DNA from: Flintibacter faecis
GTDB taxonomy: Bacteria > Bacillota > Clostridia > Oscillospirales > Oscillospiraceae
Reading direction: 5' to 3'
Length of the DNA: 64,000 nucleotides
Assembly: GCF_014287875.1 (NCBI RefSeq)
Contig: NZ_JACOPN010000003.1
Coordinates: 62,001 to 126,000 of the forward strand
Each line of letters opens with the position of its first letter. Position 1 is the first letter of the stretch. Of this stretch, positions 52,099-60,583 are shown piece by piece. Under the pieces are notes generated by a model. That model searched no databases and was not told the origin of the DNA. It saw only the letters and a list, made by a program, of their open reading frames with translations. Both the position numbers and the translations under genes were made by a program.

Positions 52099-52947
52099 TT
52101 ATGATTGCTCCTCCAGCCAGGCGCAGGCGGACAGAGCGGCCACATGGCCCTCCCCCACCGCCTTTGCTACCTGCAGCGGCCCGCCGGTGCAGTCCCCGGC
52201 GGCGAATACCCCGGGCAGATTGGTGGCCATAGTCCGGTCCACCCGGATCACGCCGTTCTCTGTCTCCAGCTGGGGCAGCAGGTCGGTGGGGGCCACCGCC
52301 TGGCGCAGGATGAACACCCCGGCGCAGGGCAGCTTCGCCCCGTCCACCTCCAGGGCCGTCACCGCCTGCTCCCCGATGACGGCAAGGCGGCTGCCCCGGA
52401 CAAAGGGGATGTCCCCGTCCAGACCCTCCGGCCGCTGTGCGGCCACATAGGTCACCTGGCAGCCCAGGCTTTTCAGATAGTTGGCCTCCAGGGGGGCATC
52501 CGGGCTGCGGCCCGCCACTGCCACCGGCTTGCCCCGGTAGAGCATCCCGTCGCAGGTGGCGCAATAGCTCACGCCCCGGCCCAGATAGGTCTCCTCTCCG
52601 GGATATTTGGCCTGTCGCTGCACCCCGGGGGCCAGGATCAGGGCCTTTCCGTCGTACACCTGACTGCCCACGGTGGCGAACACGCCGCCGTAGACCATCA
52701 TGGACACGGCCCGCCCGGTGACAAAGTCCGCCCCGGCCTTTACTGCGTGGTCATAGAACTGTGCCAGCAATTCTTTTCCGCTGCCGGCGGGCAGCCCTAA
52801 ATAGTTGTCCACCCGCTCGGCCCGGGCCAGAGGGCTGTCCTGCCAGCGGTTGCCGATGACCAGGACGGACTTGCCCCGGCCCCGGGCCGCCACGGCGGCG
52901 GCCAGTCCTGCAGGACCGCTGCCCAGTACCAGAATATCGTGGCTCAT
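52099..52947 (-). CDS. trxB: Thioredoxin reductase-like flavoprotein lacking the NADPH motif
   Basis: The 282-residue protein has the FAD loop LGSGPAGLAAA (about 8-18), the redox pair C129-A-T-C132 in SYCATCDG, and the C-terminal GVFAAGDCTGGPLQVAKAVGEG. In the second nucleotide domain the usual GGGDSAxEEA is replaced by AGRSPDAPLEANYL (145-158) and HRR-x3-R is absent. The protein is about 25 residues short. Both traits match ferredoxin-dependent flavin thioredoxin reductases of Clostridia, so ferredoxin rather than NADPH may be the donor (inference). It is upstream of trxA in the same operon. Confidence 0.88.
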   Translation of the reverse strand: MSHDILVLGSGPAGLAAAVAARGRGKSVLVIGNRWQDSPLARAERVDNYLGLPAGSGKELLAQFYDHAVKAGADFVTGRAVSMMVYGGVFATVGSQVYDGKALILAPGVQRQAKYPGEETYLGRGVSYCATCDGMLYRGKPVAVAGRSPDAPLEANYLKSLGCQVTYVAAQRPEGLDGDIPFVRGSRLAVIGEQAVTALEVDGAKLPCAGVFILRQAVAPTDLLPQLETENGVIRVDRTMATNLPGVFAAGDCTGGPLQVAKAVGEGHVAALSACAWLEEQS

Positions 52948-53075
52948 CTTCTCGTCTCCGTTTCAGTCTGCTTCTTTATATTGCTATTATACCCGATTTT
53001 TCGCCGTTGGCAAGGAGTGTTTTTCCTGTTTTCTCGTTCTTTCTTGCGCCAACGGGAAAATCCCCCCGGAAATCC

Positions 53076-53105
53076 TTGCATACCACCCAACAGGTGGTGT
53101 ATAAT
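53076..53105 (+). promoter_or_regulatory. glnS promoter with palindrome in the spacer
   Basis: TTGCAT (53076) and TATAAT (53100) with 18 bases between; the spacer is ACCACC-CAACA-GGTGGT plus G. This symmetrical site could bind a repressor or MerR-type activator. The start codon is 64 bases downstream. Confidence 0.6.
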
Positions 53106-53168
53106 GATTCGGTTAAGACATCGCGGTTCTTCATCGCCGCGCACCCATCAAAACAGGAGGCTTCATCT

Positions 53169-54884
53169 ATGTCGGAAGAGACGAAAACCACTGCCGCCGG
53201 AGCAGAGGGCGAGGCTGTGGAGAGCCAGAACTTTATCCACCAGTTCATCAAAGAGGACATCGCCCCCGGCGGACAGTTTGCCGGGATGCAGGTCCACACC
53301 CGTTTTCCGCCCGAGCCCAACGGCTATCTGCACATCGGCCACTGCAAGGCCCTGATCATCGACTTCGGTTCCGCCGAGAAATTCGGCGGCATCTGCAATC
53401 TGCGTATGGACGACACCAACCCCGCCAAGGAGGACACCGAGTTCGTGGACGCCATCAAAGAGGACATCCACTGGCTGGGCTTTGACTGGGGAGACCGGTT
53501 CTTCTATGGCTCGGACTACTTTGAGGAGGACTACCGCCAGGCTGTGGGCCTGATTAAAAAGGGTCTGGCCTATGTGTGCGAGCTGACTCCCGAGCAGTTC
53601 AAGGAGTATCGCGGCGACGTAAACACCCCCGCCCGCTCCCCCTTCCGGGACCGCCCCGTGGAGGAGTCCCTGGACCTGTTCCAGCGGATGCGCAGCGGCG
53701 AGTTCCCCGAGGGCAAATACACCCTGCGGGCCAAGATCGACCTGACCTCCGGCAACTTCAATATGCGCGACCCGGTGCTCTACCGCATCCGCTATATCCA
53801 CCACCACCGCCAGGGGGACAAGTGGTGTATCTATCCCATGTACGACTTTGCCCACCCCATCCAAGATGCCCTGGAGGGCATCACCCACTCCCTGTGCTCC
53901 CTGGAGTATGAGGACCATCGGCCCCTGTATAACTGGGTGGTGGAGCACTGTGACCTGCCTTCTCACCCCCGGCAGATCGAGTTCGCCCGCCTGGGCATCG
54001 ACCACACCGTCATGTCCAAGCGCAAGCTGCGCCAGCTGGTGGAGGAGGGCCGGGTGTCCGGCTGGGACGACCCCCGTATGCCCACCCTGTGCGGCCTGCG
54101 CCGCCGGGGCTATACCCCCACCTCCATCCGCAACTTCTGCGACCGCATCGGCGTGGCCAAGAACCCCTCCACTGTGGAGTACTCCTTTCTGGAGCACTGC
54201 CTGCGGGAGGACCTGAACGACCACGCCCAGCGGGCCATGGCCGTGCTGCGCCCGGTGAAGCTGGTCATCACCAATTACCCTGCGGGGCAGAGCGAGACCC
54301 TGACCATCGAAAATAACCCCCTGGACCCCGCCGCCGGGACCCGGGAGGTCACCTTCTCCCGGGAGCTGTGGGTGGAGGCCGACGACTTCCTCACCCAGCC
54401 CGTGCCCAAGTATAAGCGCCTGTACCCCGGCGGGCCCGAGTGCCGCCTGAAGGGTGCCTATCTCATCAAGTGCGTGGGCTATGAGACGGACGAGAACGGC
54501 AACGTCACCGAGATCGCCGCCGAGTATGACCCCGACAGCCGTGGCGGCGACCCCGCCGATGGCCGCAAGGTGAAGGGGGCCACCATCCACTGGGTGGACG
54601 CCGCCACCGCCGTGAATGCCCAGGTGCGGCTGTATGACAACCTGTTCTCCGACGCCGACCCCGACGGCGGCGACAAGAACTTTTTGGACTGCCTGAACCC
54701 CGCCTCTCTGGAGGTGCTCACCGGCTGCAAGCTGGAGGCCTCTCTGGCCAACGCCCAGCCTTCTGATCGGTTCCAGTTCCTGCGTGTGGGCTATTTCTGC
54801 GCTGACTCCAAGGACTCCAAGCCCGGGGCCCTGGTCTTCAACCGCGCCGTGTCCCTGAAGGACAGCTTCAAGCCGAAAAAATAA
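53169..54884 (+). CDS. glnS: Glutaminyl-tRNA synthetase
   Basis: Class I synthetase of 571 residues with the HIGH motif HIGHCKAL, VMSKRKL as the KMSKS equivalent, GlnRS-type GWDDPRMPTL and the C-terminal anticodon-binding barrels. It is GlnRS rather than GluRS by the FPPEPNGYLHIGH start and its two beta-barrel C-terminus. Most Clostridia charge tRNA-Gln through GatCAB, and glnS is often an added gene. ATG 53169 has ACAGGAGG upstream. Confidence 0.95.
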   Translation: MSEETKTTAAGAEGEAVESQNFIHQFIKEDIAPGGQFAGMQVHTRFPPEPNGYLHIGHCKALIIDFGSAEKFGGICNLRMDDTNPAKEDTEFVDAIKEDIHWLGFDWGDRFFYGSDYFEEDYRQAVGLIKKGLAYVCELTPEQFKEYRGDVNTPARSPFRDRPVEESLDLFQRMRSGEFPEGKYTLRAKIDLTSGNFNMRDPVLYRIRYIHHHRQGDKWCIYPMYDFAHPIQDALEGITHSLCSLEYEDHRPLYNWVVEHCDLPSHPRQIEFARLGIDHTVMSKRKLRQLVEEGRVSGWDDPRMPTLCGLRRRGYTPTSIRNFCDRIGVAKNPSTVEYSFLEHCLREDLNDHAQRAMAVLRPVKLVITNYPAGQSETLTIENNPLDPAAGTREVTFSRELWVEADDFLTQPVPKYKRLYPGGPECRLKGAYLIKCVGYETDENGNVTEIAAEYDPDSRGGDPADGRKVKGATIHWVDAATAVNAQVRLYDNLFSDADPDGGDKNFLDCLNPASLEVLTGCKLEASLANAQPSDRFQFLRVGYFCADSKDSKPGALVFNRAVSLKDSFKPKK

Positions 54885-54895
54885 TCGTTCTTTCA

Positions 54896-54929
54896 GGCGC
54901 ACCGCAGACGCTTTTGCGGTGCGCCTTTT
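54896..54929 (+). terminator. glnS terminator
   Basis: Perfect 11-base stem GGCGCACCGCA / TGCGGTGCGCC, 8-base loop, then TTTT. Confidence 0.88.
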
Positions 54930-54951
54930 AGGACGGACAGGAGGAATTCCA

Positions 54952-55908
54952 ATGCTCTCTCTGCAAGATGTAAAAGACGCCCAGGCCCGCATCGCCCCCT
55001 ATGTGGTGCGCACCCCCCTGCTGCGCATCCCCGCCTTAGATGCCCCCCTGGGCTGCCAGGTCTATCTGAAGTTCGAGGGGTTTCAGGTCATGGGCGCATT
55101 TAAAATTCGCGGTGCCATGAACAAGGCTCTCTCCCTCACTCCCCAGCAGCGCTCCCACGGCCTGGTGTGCGCCTCCTCCGGGAACCACGCCCAGGGCGTG
55201 GCCTGCGCCGCCAAAGAGCTGGGTGTGCGCTCTGTCATCGTCATGCCCACCAACGCCAACCCGGTGAAGCTGGCCGGGGTCAAGTCCTTCGGCGGGCAGG
55301 TGGAGCTGGTGGGTACGCTCTCCTCCCAGCGGGAGGCCCGTGCCGGGCAGCTGGCCCGGGAGGAGGGCATGGTGAACATCCACCCCTATGCCGACCCCTA
55401 TGTGGCCGCCGGTCAGGGGACCATCGGTCTGGAGATCGTGGCCGACCTGCCCGATGCGGCGGTGGTGGCTGCGCCCATCGGCGGCGGCGGACTGATCTCC
55501 GGCGTGGCTACGGCGGTGAAGGGCCTCTCCCCCCATATCCGTACCATCGGCGTGGAGCCTGCGGGGGCACCCCGTTATAGCAGGAGCCGGGCCGCCGGAG
55601 CTCCCGTGACCCTGGACAGCGTGGACACCATCGCCGACGGCACCCGCACCGACCACGCCGACCCGGGCAACTTTGAAGTGATCCAGGCCCGGGTGGACGA
55701 CCTGTGCGCCGTGGACGACACCTACATCCGCCGGGCCGTCCGTCTGCTCATGGACAAGGCCAAGCTGACGGTGGAGCCCTCCGGGGCCCTGCCCGTGGCC
55801 GCCGCCCTGGCCGGGGTGCTGCCCGTCAAACCGGAGGACAAGGTGGTCTTTGTCCTGTCCGGCGGTAATTTAGACCCCGCCCTGGCCGCCCAGCTGCTCC
55901 AGAACTAA
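54952..55908 (+). CDS. Threonine/serine dehydratase without ACT domain
   Basis: Fold-type II PLP enzyme of 318 residues: lysine loop MGAFKIRGAMNKAL near residue 52, ASSGNHAQGVACAA, APIGGGGLISG, and the C-terminal FVLSGGNLDP serine. It ends where ACT domains would begin, so it is the short, unregulated type that also includes serine racemases and catabolic dehydratases. AGGAGGAAT precedes ATG 54952. The promoter must lie in or before the glnS terminator, or transcription reads through. Confidence 0.88.
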   Translation: MLSLQDVKDAQARIAPYVVRTPLLRIPALDAPLGCQVYLKFEGFQVMGAFKIRGAMNKALSLTPQQRSHGLVCASSGNHAQGVACAAKELGVRSVIVMPTNANPVKLAGVKSFGGQVELVGTLSSQREARAGQLAREEGMVNIHPYADPYVAAGQGTIGLEIVADLPDAAVVAAPIGGGGLISGVATAVKGLSPHIRTIGVEPAGAPRYSRSRAAGAPVTLDSVDTIADGTRTDHADPGNFEVIQARVDDLCAVDDTYIRRAVRLLMDKAKLTVEPSGALPVAAALAGVLPVKPEDKVVFVLSGGNLDPALAAQLLQN

Positions 55909-55927
55909 GCTTTTCACAAATGACTTA

Positions 55928-55972
55928 AAACCGTCCGCACCTGGCGTCGTTGTTCAGGTGCGGACGGTTTTT
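55928..55972. terminator. Bidirectional terminator
   Basis: AAACCGTCCGCACCTG / CAGGTGCGGACGGTTT, 16-base stem with an 11-base loop, A-rich before and T-rich after. It lies between convergent genes. Confidence 0.88.
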
Positions 55973-56586
55973 CATGTGAAAATCAATTCATATTGGTCCA
56001 GGTCATAGGCGTTGGCGAAGAAGGAACGCAAAATCGTCTCACCGTTGCTCCGGGCACTGTCCAGGATGCCGTTTGCGATGGCATCGGCCCGGGCCTGCTC
56101 CTTCAGCTCGGTCATGGCCCGGTTGTTCTCGGCCAGGGAGAAGCGCTGAAAGATGCTCTCCGCCTCGTAATAGACCTTGAAGGAGTCCAGCTTCAGCTCG
56201 ACGCTGAGCACCTGGACCTGGGGCAGCTTCACCCGGATGGTCTTCTGATCCCGGTCCACGCTCCAGGTGATGGCCCCAAAGTCAAAGCCCGCTTTCACCT
56301 CCACGTCATAGCTGTAGATGTACTTGCTTTGGGTGAAGGGGATGGTCAGGCCCCACAGCTCCGCCGATTTCTCCGCCACCTTTACCTCGGTGCAGTAGGC
56401 CGCCTGGGTGGCCAGCTGGCCGATGTCCTCAAAGCCCAGGCGGGTGGTCTTGCCGTCGGTGCTGAACAGACTTTTCAGCCCAAAGGCCCCGGCAGACAGC
56501 ACCGCTGCCGCAATCAGCACCAGCGCCGCCACGCGCACTGTGTGCCGGGACCAAAAGCCGATGGCCCATCTCTTTTTCTCGCTCAT
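55972..56586 (-). CDS. DUF4230 family membrane-anchored protein
   Basis: The 204-residue product has one N-terminal transmembrane segment (about 17-38) and an extracytoplasmic DUF4230 domain with GQLATQAAYCTEVKVAEKS, DVEVKAGFDFGAI and LPQVQVLSVELKLDS, ending with a helix rich in Ala/Glu/Arg. Function is unknown. AAGGGGAAC precedes ATG 56586. Confidence 0.82.
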   Translation of the reverse strand: MSEKKRWAIGFWSRHTVRVAALVLIAAAVLSAGAFGLKSLFSTDGKTTRLGFEDIGQLATQAAYCTEVKVAEKSAELWGLTIPFTQSKYIYSYDVEVKAGFDFGAITWSVDRDQKTIRVKLPQVQVLSVELKLDSFKVYYEAESIFQRFSLAENNRAMTELKEQARADAIANGILDSARSNGETILRSFFANAYDLDQYELIFT

Positions 56587-57139
56587 GGCGTGTTCCCCTT
56601 TCCGTAACGGTTGCATATCGGTGAGAATTTTTTCTTGGGGTCTCTCCCGGAGAACCGGTTTTTTTCGTAAAACTAAAAAATAACGAACGAAACTCAACGG
56701 TCTCTCAAAACGGTCTCTCAAAGCATTGCGCCGCAATAGACAGCGGTTTCGTTCATGGAATACTCTGTTTGGACGATTCCGGGAGCGTTTTTCGTCCATT
56801 GAGTCAGATGCCAAATACAGCAGCCGTGCAACTAAGTATATCATAATATATTAGAATGTAAATAGAGCGACTGCTGTCCAAAACGTAAGAAATGGACAGC
56901 AGTCGTATGAAGTAGGTTCAATTACGCCAAGAAATGGATTTGGTGAATACGGCGGCCATTACAGTATGTACACGCAGTCCGTGCGGTGCAGATGCAGATT
57001 TGGAGTCTGTTTGTTTTTTATAGGTACCCGGGCCTTTGTTTCAGTAACGCTGTTGAATTTTCTTACAAACTATGGTACGATAGTTTGACGAAGCCCGATA
57101 GCTATTTTAGTAAATTAACAGCGAAAGAGCATTGAAACG
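56587..57139. other. 553-base gene-free divergent region
   Basis: Lies between the DUF4230 gene (minus) and the exporter operon (plus). It contains repeated ACGGTCTCTCAAA words near 56697-56722, a 12-base hairpin CGACTGCTGTCC / GGACAGCAGTCG at 56868-56905 with a 14-base loop, and the exporter promoter. Base composition is more AT-rich than the genes around. I see no protein gene. Confidence 0.65.
57053..57086 (+). promoter_or_regulatory. Exporter operon promoter with perfect inverted repeat
   Basis: TTGAAT (57053) and TACGAT (57076) are 17 bases apart. AAACTAT (57067) and ATAGTTT (57080) form a 7-base perfect inverted repeat with a 6-base centre covering the minus-10 box, placed like a repressor operator. 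Confidence 0.65.
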
Positions 57140-57907
57140 ATGAGAACACGAGAAGAACAACTGGTGGATGCCAGTCTTGATGTGGGAAAGGCCCTGCTTT
57201 TAGCAGGCGGTGAAGTAACTCGGGTGGAAGATACCATTACCCGCATTCTCCACGCCTACGGGATGCAAAAGATCGGTGTATTCACCATCACCTCACTGAT
57301 CGAAGTCACCGCCTGTACCCCGGACGGCGACGAGATCGTCAAGGCCCGGCGGATCGTCGGCGGATTCACCACAAACCTCAACCAGGTGGAACAGCTAAAC
57401 GCCCTCTCCCGGGAGATCTGTTCCAGCTGTCCCCCGCCCCAGGAGATCACCGCCCGTATCACAGCCATCAGACATCCGAAAGCAGAGCCCGGCTGGATAA
57501 GCTATGTCGGAGCTATGCTTGCTTCCGGAAGCTTCGCCGTATTCTTTGGCGGCACTCTGGCGGACGTTCCGGCGACGGCCCTTTTGGCCTGCTTTATCAA
57601 CTGGATGGATCGGAAGGGGATCTATAAAAAGGAAAACCAGCTTTTATTCTATCTGCTCTGCTCTATTTTGACCGGCTTTCTGGGGTGTCTCTTGGTTCGG
57701 CTGGGTGCAGGCGCTCATTTAGACAAGATCCTGATCGGCTGCATCATGCTCACCATCCCCGGTATCTCCATCACCTATGCAATGCGTGATATGCTCCTGG
57801 GCGAGAGCATTACGGGGCTGTTCCGGTTCCTTGAGTCCCTCCTCATCGCCGCAAGCATTGCAGGTGGCTTTCTCCTTTCCACGATCATCGCAGAGGGGGT
57901 GCTGTAG
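57140..57907 (+). CDS. ThrE-type threonine/serine exporter, large half (DUF1212)
   Basis: The 255-residue product has a soluble N-terminal part (about 1-115) with LDVGKALLLAGGEVTRVEDTITRI and a five-helix membrane part. It is the N-terminal half of ThrE, which in actinobacteria exports threonine and serine. Split two-gene versions are usual in Firmicutes. Its stop overlaps the next start by one base. Confidence 0.88.
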   Translation: MRTREEQLVDASLDVGKALLLAGGEVTRVEDTITRILHAYGMQKIGVFTITSLIEVTACTPDGDEIVKARRIVGGFTTNLNQVEQLNALSREICSSCPPPQEITARITAIRHPKAEPGWISYVGAMLASGSFAVFFGGTLADVPATALLACFINWMDRKGIYKKENQLLFYLLCSILTGFLGCLLVRLGAGAHLDKILIGCIMLTIPGISITYAMRDMLLGESITGLFRFLESLLIAASIAGGFLLSTIIAEGVL

Positions 57908-58350
57908 TGGAACAGATCGTTGCCGGTGCGCTGGGCGGACTCGGCTTTTCCATTGTGTTCGGCGTGCGGAAAAAGTATATGCTGCTCATCGCCCTCAATG
58001 CGGGGCTGTCCTGGGCCGTTTTTCTGCTGGTAAACGCAGTGGCAGGAGCTTTTGCGGCCAATATCGCCTCGGCCATGTTTTGCAGCTCCGTCGCCGCAGC
58101 GCTGGCTCCCCGCATCAAGGTGCCCACTGTGGTCCTTCAGATGCCCGCCACCGTGCCCATGATCCCCGGCGGAAGCTTGTATTATACCATGTTCTATATT
58201 TTCTCCGGTGACATGGGCGCCGCCCGACTTTATTTTATGTCTACTGTCCGTGCAATTTTCGGTATGGCGATCGGTTTTGCCGTGATAACCGTACTGCTCA
58301 AAACGCTGGCTGAGAAACGTTCTCTCGTTCCGGCGCATCATTCCAAATAA
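57907..58350 (+). CDS. ThrE-type threonine/serine exporter, small half (DUF3815)
   Basis: The 147-residue membrane protein has four or five helices and VLQMPATVPMIPGGSLYYTM, the conserved stretch of the C-terminal ThrE half. GTG 57907 overlaps the preceding TAG stop by one base, so both halves should be made in step. Confidence 0.88.
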   Translation: MEQIVAGALGGLGFSIVFGVRKKYMLLIALNAGLSWAVFLLVNAVAGAFAANIASAMFCSSVAAALAPRIKVPTVVLQMPATVPMIPGGSLYYTMFYIFSGDMGAARLYFMSTVRAIFGMAIGFAVITVLLKTLAEKRSLVPAHHSK

Positions 58351-58369
58351 ACAGCGAGGCTGACATATC

Positions 58370-59206
58370 ATGATCCAAGATATATTTCCCCACGTATTTC
58401 ATAACGAATTTCACGAGCGCAGCAGCCTTCCCGGCGACCTGGTCACGGTTCTGGCCGGTGGAAAAACCTATTTGACCCCGTCCGGCACCTTCCCCACTGC
58501 GGCAGAGGTAAAGGCTCTGGGCGTGGAGGAGGGCGACCTGGTCTACCTTTTCGAGATCGATCAGACGGCCTTCTTTCTCCTCCGGACGATACCGGATGCC
58601 GTAAAAGCGGCTCTGGCGGAGCGTGGGACCGGGGTGTTCCGCAACATGAAGCCCACCTATCTGGCCCTGGCCGGGGCCACGGCCCTGCATCTGTCCGCCT
58701 GGTACCGCTCCAACCGGTTCTGCGGCTGCTGCGGCGGAGCCATGGAGCGGGACAAGGTGGAGCGGGCCATGCGCTGCCCCAGCTGCGGCCAGATCGTCTA
58801 TCCCCGCATCAACCCGGCAGTCCTGGCGGCGGTGCGCCACCGGGACAAGCTGCTGCTGACCCACTATGCCAACCGGCCCAATGCCACCCGCTATGCCCTG
58901 GTGGCCGGCTTTACCGAGATCGGCGAGACTTTGGAGGACACCGTCCGGCGGGAGGTCATGGAGGAGGTCCATCTGCCCATCAAGAACATCCGCTATCACG
59001 GCAGCCAGCCCTGGGGCTTTGCCGGGAACATCATGGTGGGCTTTTGGGCGGACCTGGACAGCGAGGACGAGACGGTGATCTTAGACCGCTCCGAGCTGGA
59101 CGAGGGCGTGTGGCTCTCCCGGGAGGAGATCCCCGTGGAGGAAAACCCCGCCTCCCTCACCCACACCATGATCCAGCTGTTCCGTCAGGGGAAAGACCCC
59201 CAGTAA
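58370..59206 (+). CDS. nudC: NAD(+)/NADH diphosphatase NudC
   Basis: Hydrolyses NADH and removes NAD caps from RNA. The 278-residue product has the N-terminal NUDIX-like domain, a four-cysteine zinc ribbon CGCC...CPSC (about 116-142), the Nudix box GFTEIGETLEDTVRREVMEEV and the NudC signature SQPWGFAGN. It is 19 bases after the exporter and 27 before the CARF-nuclease gene, so it may share transcripts with both. Confidence 0.93.
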   Translation: MIQDIFPHVFHNEFHERSSLPGDLVTVLAGGKTYLTPSGTFPTAAEVKALGVEEGDLVYLFEIDQTAFFLLRTIPDAVKAALAERGTGVFRNMKPTYLALAGATALHLSAWYRSNRFCGCCGGAMERDKVERAMRCPSCGQIVYPRINPAVLAAVRHRDKLLLTHYANRPNATRYALVAGFTEIGETLEDTVRREVMEEVHLPIKNIRYHGSQPWGFAGNIMVGFWADLDSEDETVILDRSELDEGVWLSREEIPVEENPASLTHTMIQLFRQGKDPQ

Positions 59207-59233
59207 TTCCGACAGATAAGGCAGGAGCATTCC

Positions 59234-60412
59234 ATGAATACTTTGATCGAGCTGTATGACGAGCGGGCCATTGAGAACATTCTCGCCCCGGACATGTTCC
59301 GCCCCCAGCGCATCGTCTATCTCTGCCCCGGGGAGATCGTCCGGGACCACACCCGGCAGAAGAAGCTGAGTGCTTTTTTTCAGCGGCGGGGCTGGGAACC
59401 GGAGCTTGTCTTTGTGGAGACCAGCCTGTTCAAGGCGGACCGTATCCTGCGCCAGCTGATCTCCATCGGGGAGAAGTATCCCGACTGCGCCCTGGACGTC
59501 ACCGGGGGCAGCGATGCGGCTCTGTTCGCGGCGGGGATGTTCTCCGCCCAGCAGGGCGTGCCCGCCTTTACTTACTCCCGAAAGAAAAACCGCTTCTATA
59601 ACATCTCCGATGCGGCCTTCGCCGACAACCTAAACTGTCCCCTCACTTATTCCATCGAGGAGTTCTTCCTCATGGCCGGGGGCACTCTGTTGCCCGGCCG
59701 GGTGGACAACCACATCCTGTCCCGATACCTGCCCGATTTCGACCCCCTCTTCGTCTGCTTTCTCCAATCCCGCCGGGAGTGGAGCGATGTCGTCTCCTAC
59801 ATTCAGCGCATCTCCCCCGGGGAATACGGTCAGGTCCCGTCTCTGGCCGTTCACGGCGGCTATACGGTAAAGGGCGACCACGGGTCCCGGAATTCCGCCA
59901 ACGAGGCCGCCCTGCAGGCGCTGGCCCAAATCGACTTCATCCGGGATCTGAACATCGTCCCCGGAGAGCAGGTGTCCTTCTCCTTCCGGGACCTGAATAC
60001 CCGTGCCTGGCTGCGGGACGTGGGCAGCGCGCTGGAGCTGTATGCCTACAAAGCCTGCATCGACTCCGGCATCTTCCACGATGTCATCAGCAGCGCCGTG
60101 GTACGGTGGGACGACGTGCTGGGCCACGGCAGCGTCTCCAACGAGATCGACGTGATGGCCGCCCGGGGCGTGATCCCCCTGTTTCTCAGCTGCAAGGCCT
60201 GCGATGTGAAGACGGAGGCGCTGAACGAGCTGGCCATCCTCCGGGACCGCTTCGGCGGAAAGGGGGCCAAAGCGGCCATCGTCACCACCGAGCCCTGCCA
60301 CGCCGCAGCTCGACACCGGGCCGCCCAGCTGGGCATCGCTGTCATCGATTTAGAGGAGCTGAAAACCGGGCAGCTGGTCCACCGGCTGAAGGTCATCATG
60401 AAGGTGGAATGA
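59234..60412 (+). CDS. Card1/Can2-like CARF-nuclease (DUF1887) without CRISPR context
   Basis: The 392-residue product matches DUF1887. The N-terminal CARF-type Rossmann part (about 1-145) includes IVYLCPGEIV, LDVTGGSDAALFAAGMFS and TYSRKKNRFYN. A winged linker follows, then a C-terminal PD-(D/E)xK nuclease domain with GSALELYAYKACID, N303-E304-I-D306 and S319-C320-K321. In characterised Card1/Can2, cyclic oligoadenylate from type III CRISPR turns on nickase and RNase activity. The expected acidic residue before x-K is serine here. CRISPR genes are not seen within the window. GGCAGGAGC precedes ATG 59234. Confidence 0.82.
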   Translation: MNTLIELYDERAIENILAPDMFRPQRIVYLCPGEIVRDHTRQKKLSAFFQRRGWEPELVFVETSLFKADRILRQLISIGEKYPDCALDVTGGSDAALFAAGMFSAQQGVPAFTYSRKKNRFYNISDAAFADNLNCPLTYSIEEFFLMAGGTLLPGRVDNHILSRYLPDFDPLFVCFLQSRREWSDVVSYIQRISPGEYGQVPSLAVHGGYTVKGDHGSRNSANEAALQALAQIDFIRDLNIVPGEQVSFSFRDLNTRAWLRDVGSALELYAYKACIDSGIFHDVISSAVVRWDDVLGHGSVSNEIDVMAARGVIPLFLSCKACDVKTEALNELAILRDRFGGKGAKAAIVTTEPCHAAARHRAAQLGIAVIDLEELKTGQLVHRLKVIMKVE

Positions 60413-60434
60413 CCCCAGGCTCCAGACAGAGCAA

Positions 60435-60478
60435 ACGGGGCTTGCTGTCCGCATGGCGCAGACAGCAAGCCCCGTTCT
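60435..60478 (+). terminator. Terminator after the CARF-nuclease gene
   Basis: A 15-base perfect stem ACGGGGCTTGCTGTC / GACAGCAAGCCCCGT, 11-base loop, then TCTCTATTGT. The weak T-run lowers confidence. Confidence 0.75.
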
Positions 60479-60583
60479 CTATTGTATTATATTGTTGCCC
60501 CGCTCGCGCCTGCTCTCAGCCCATATTGCCGCTGCGGTCGACCACAATGGTACTTTGCATAAGAACTGCCGACCGCTTGCATC

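Noticed and set aside
57140..58350. DUF1212/DUF3815 genes as a novel two-component membrane system
   Set aside because: Both halves match the split ThrE exporter arrangement known in Firmicutes.
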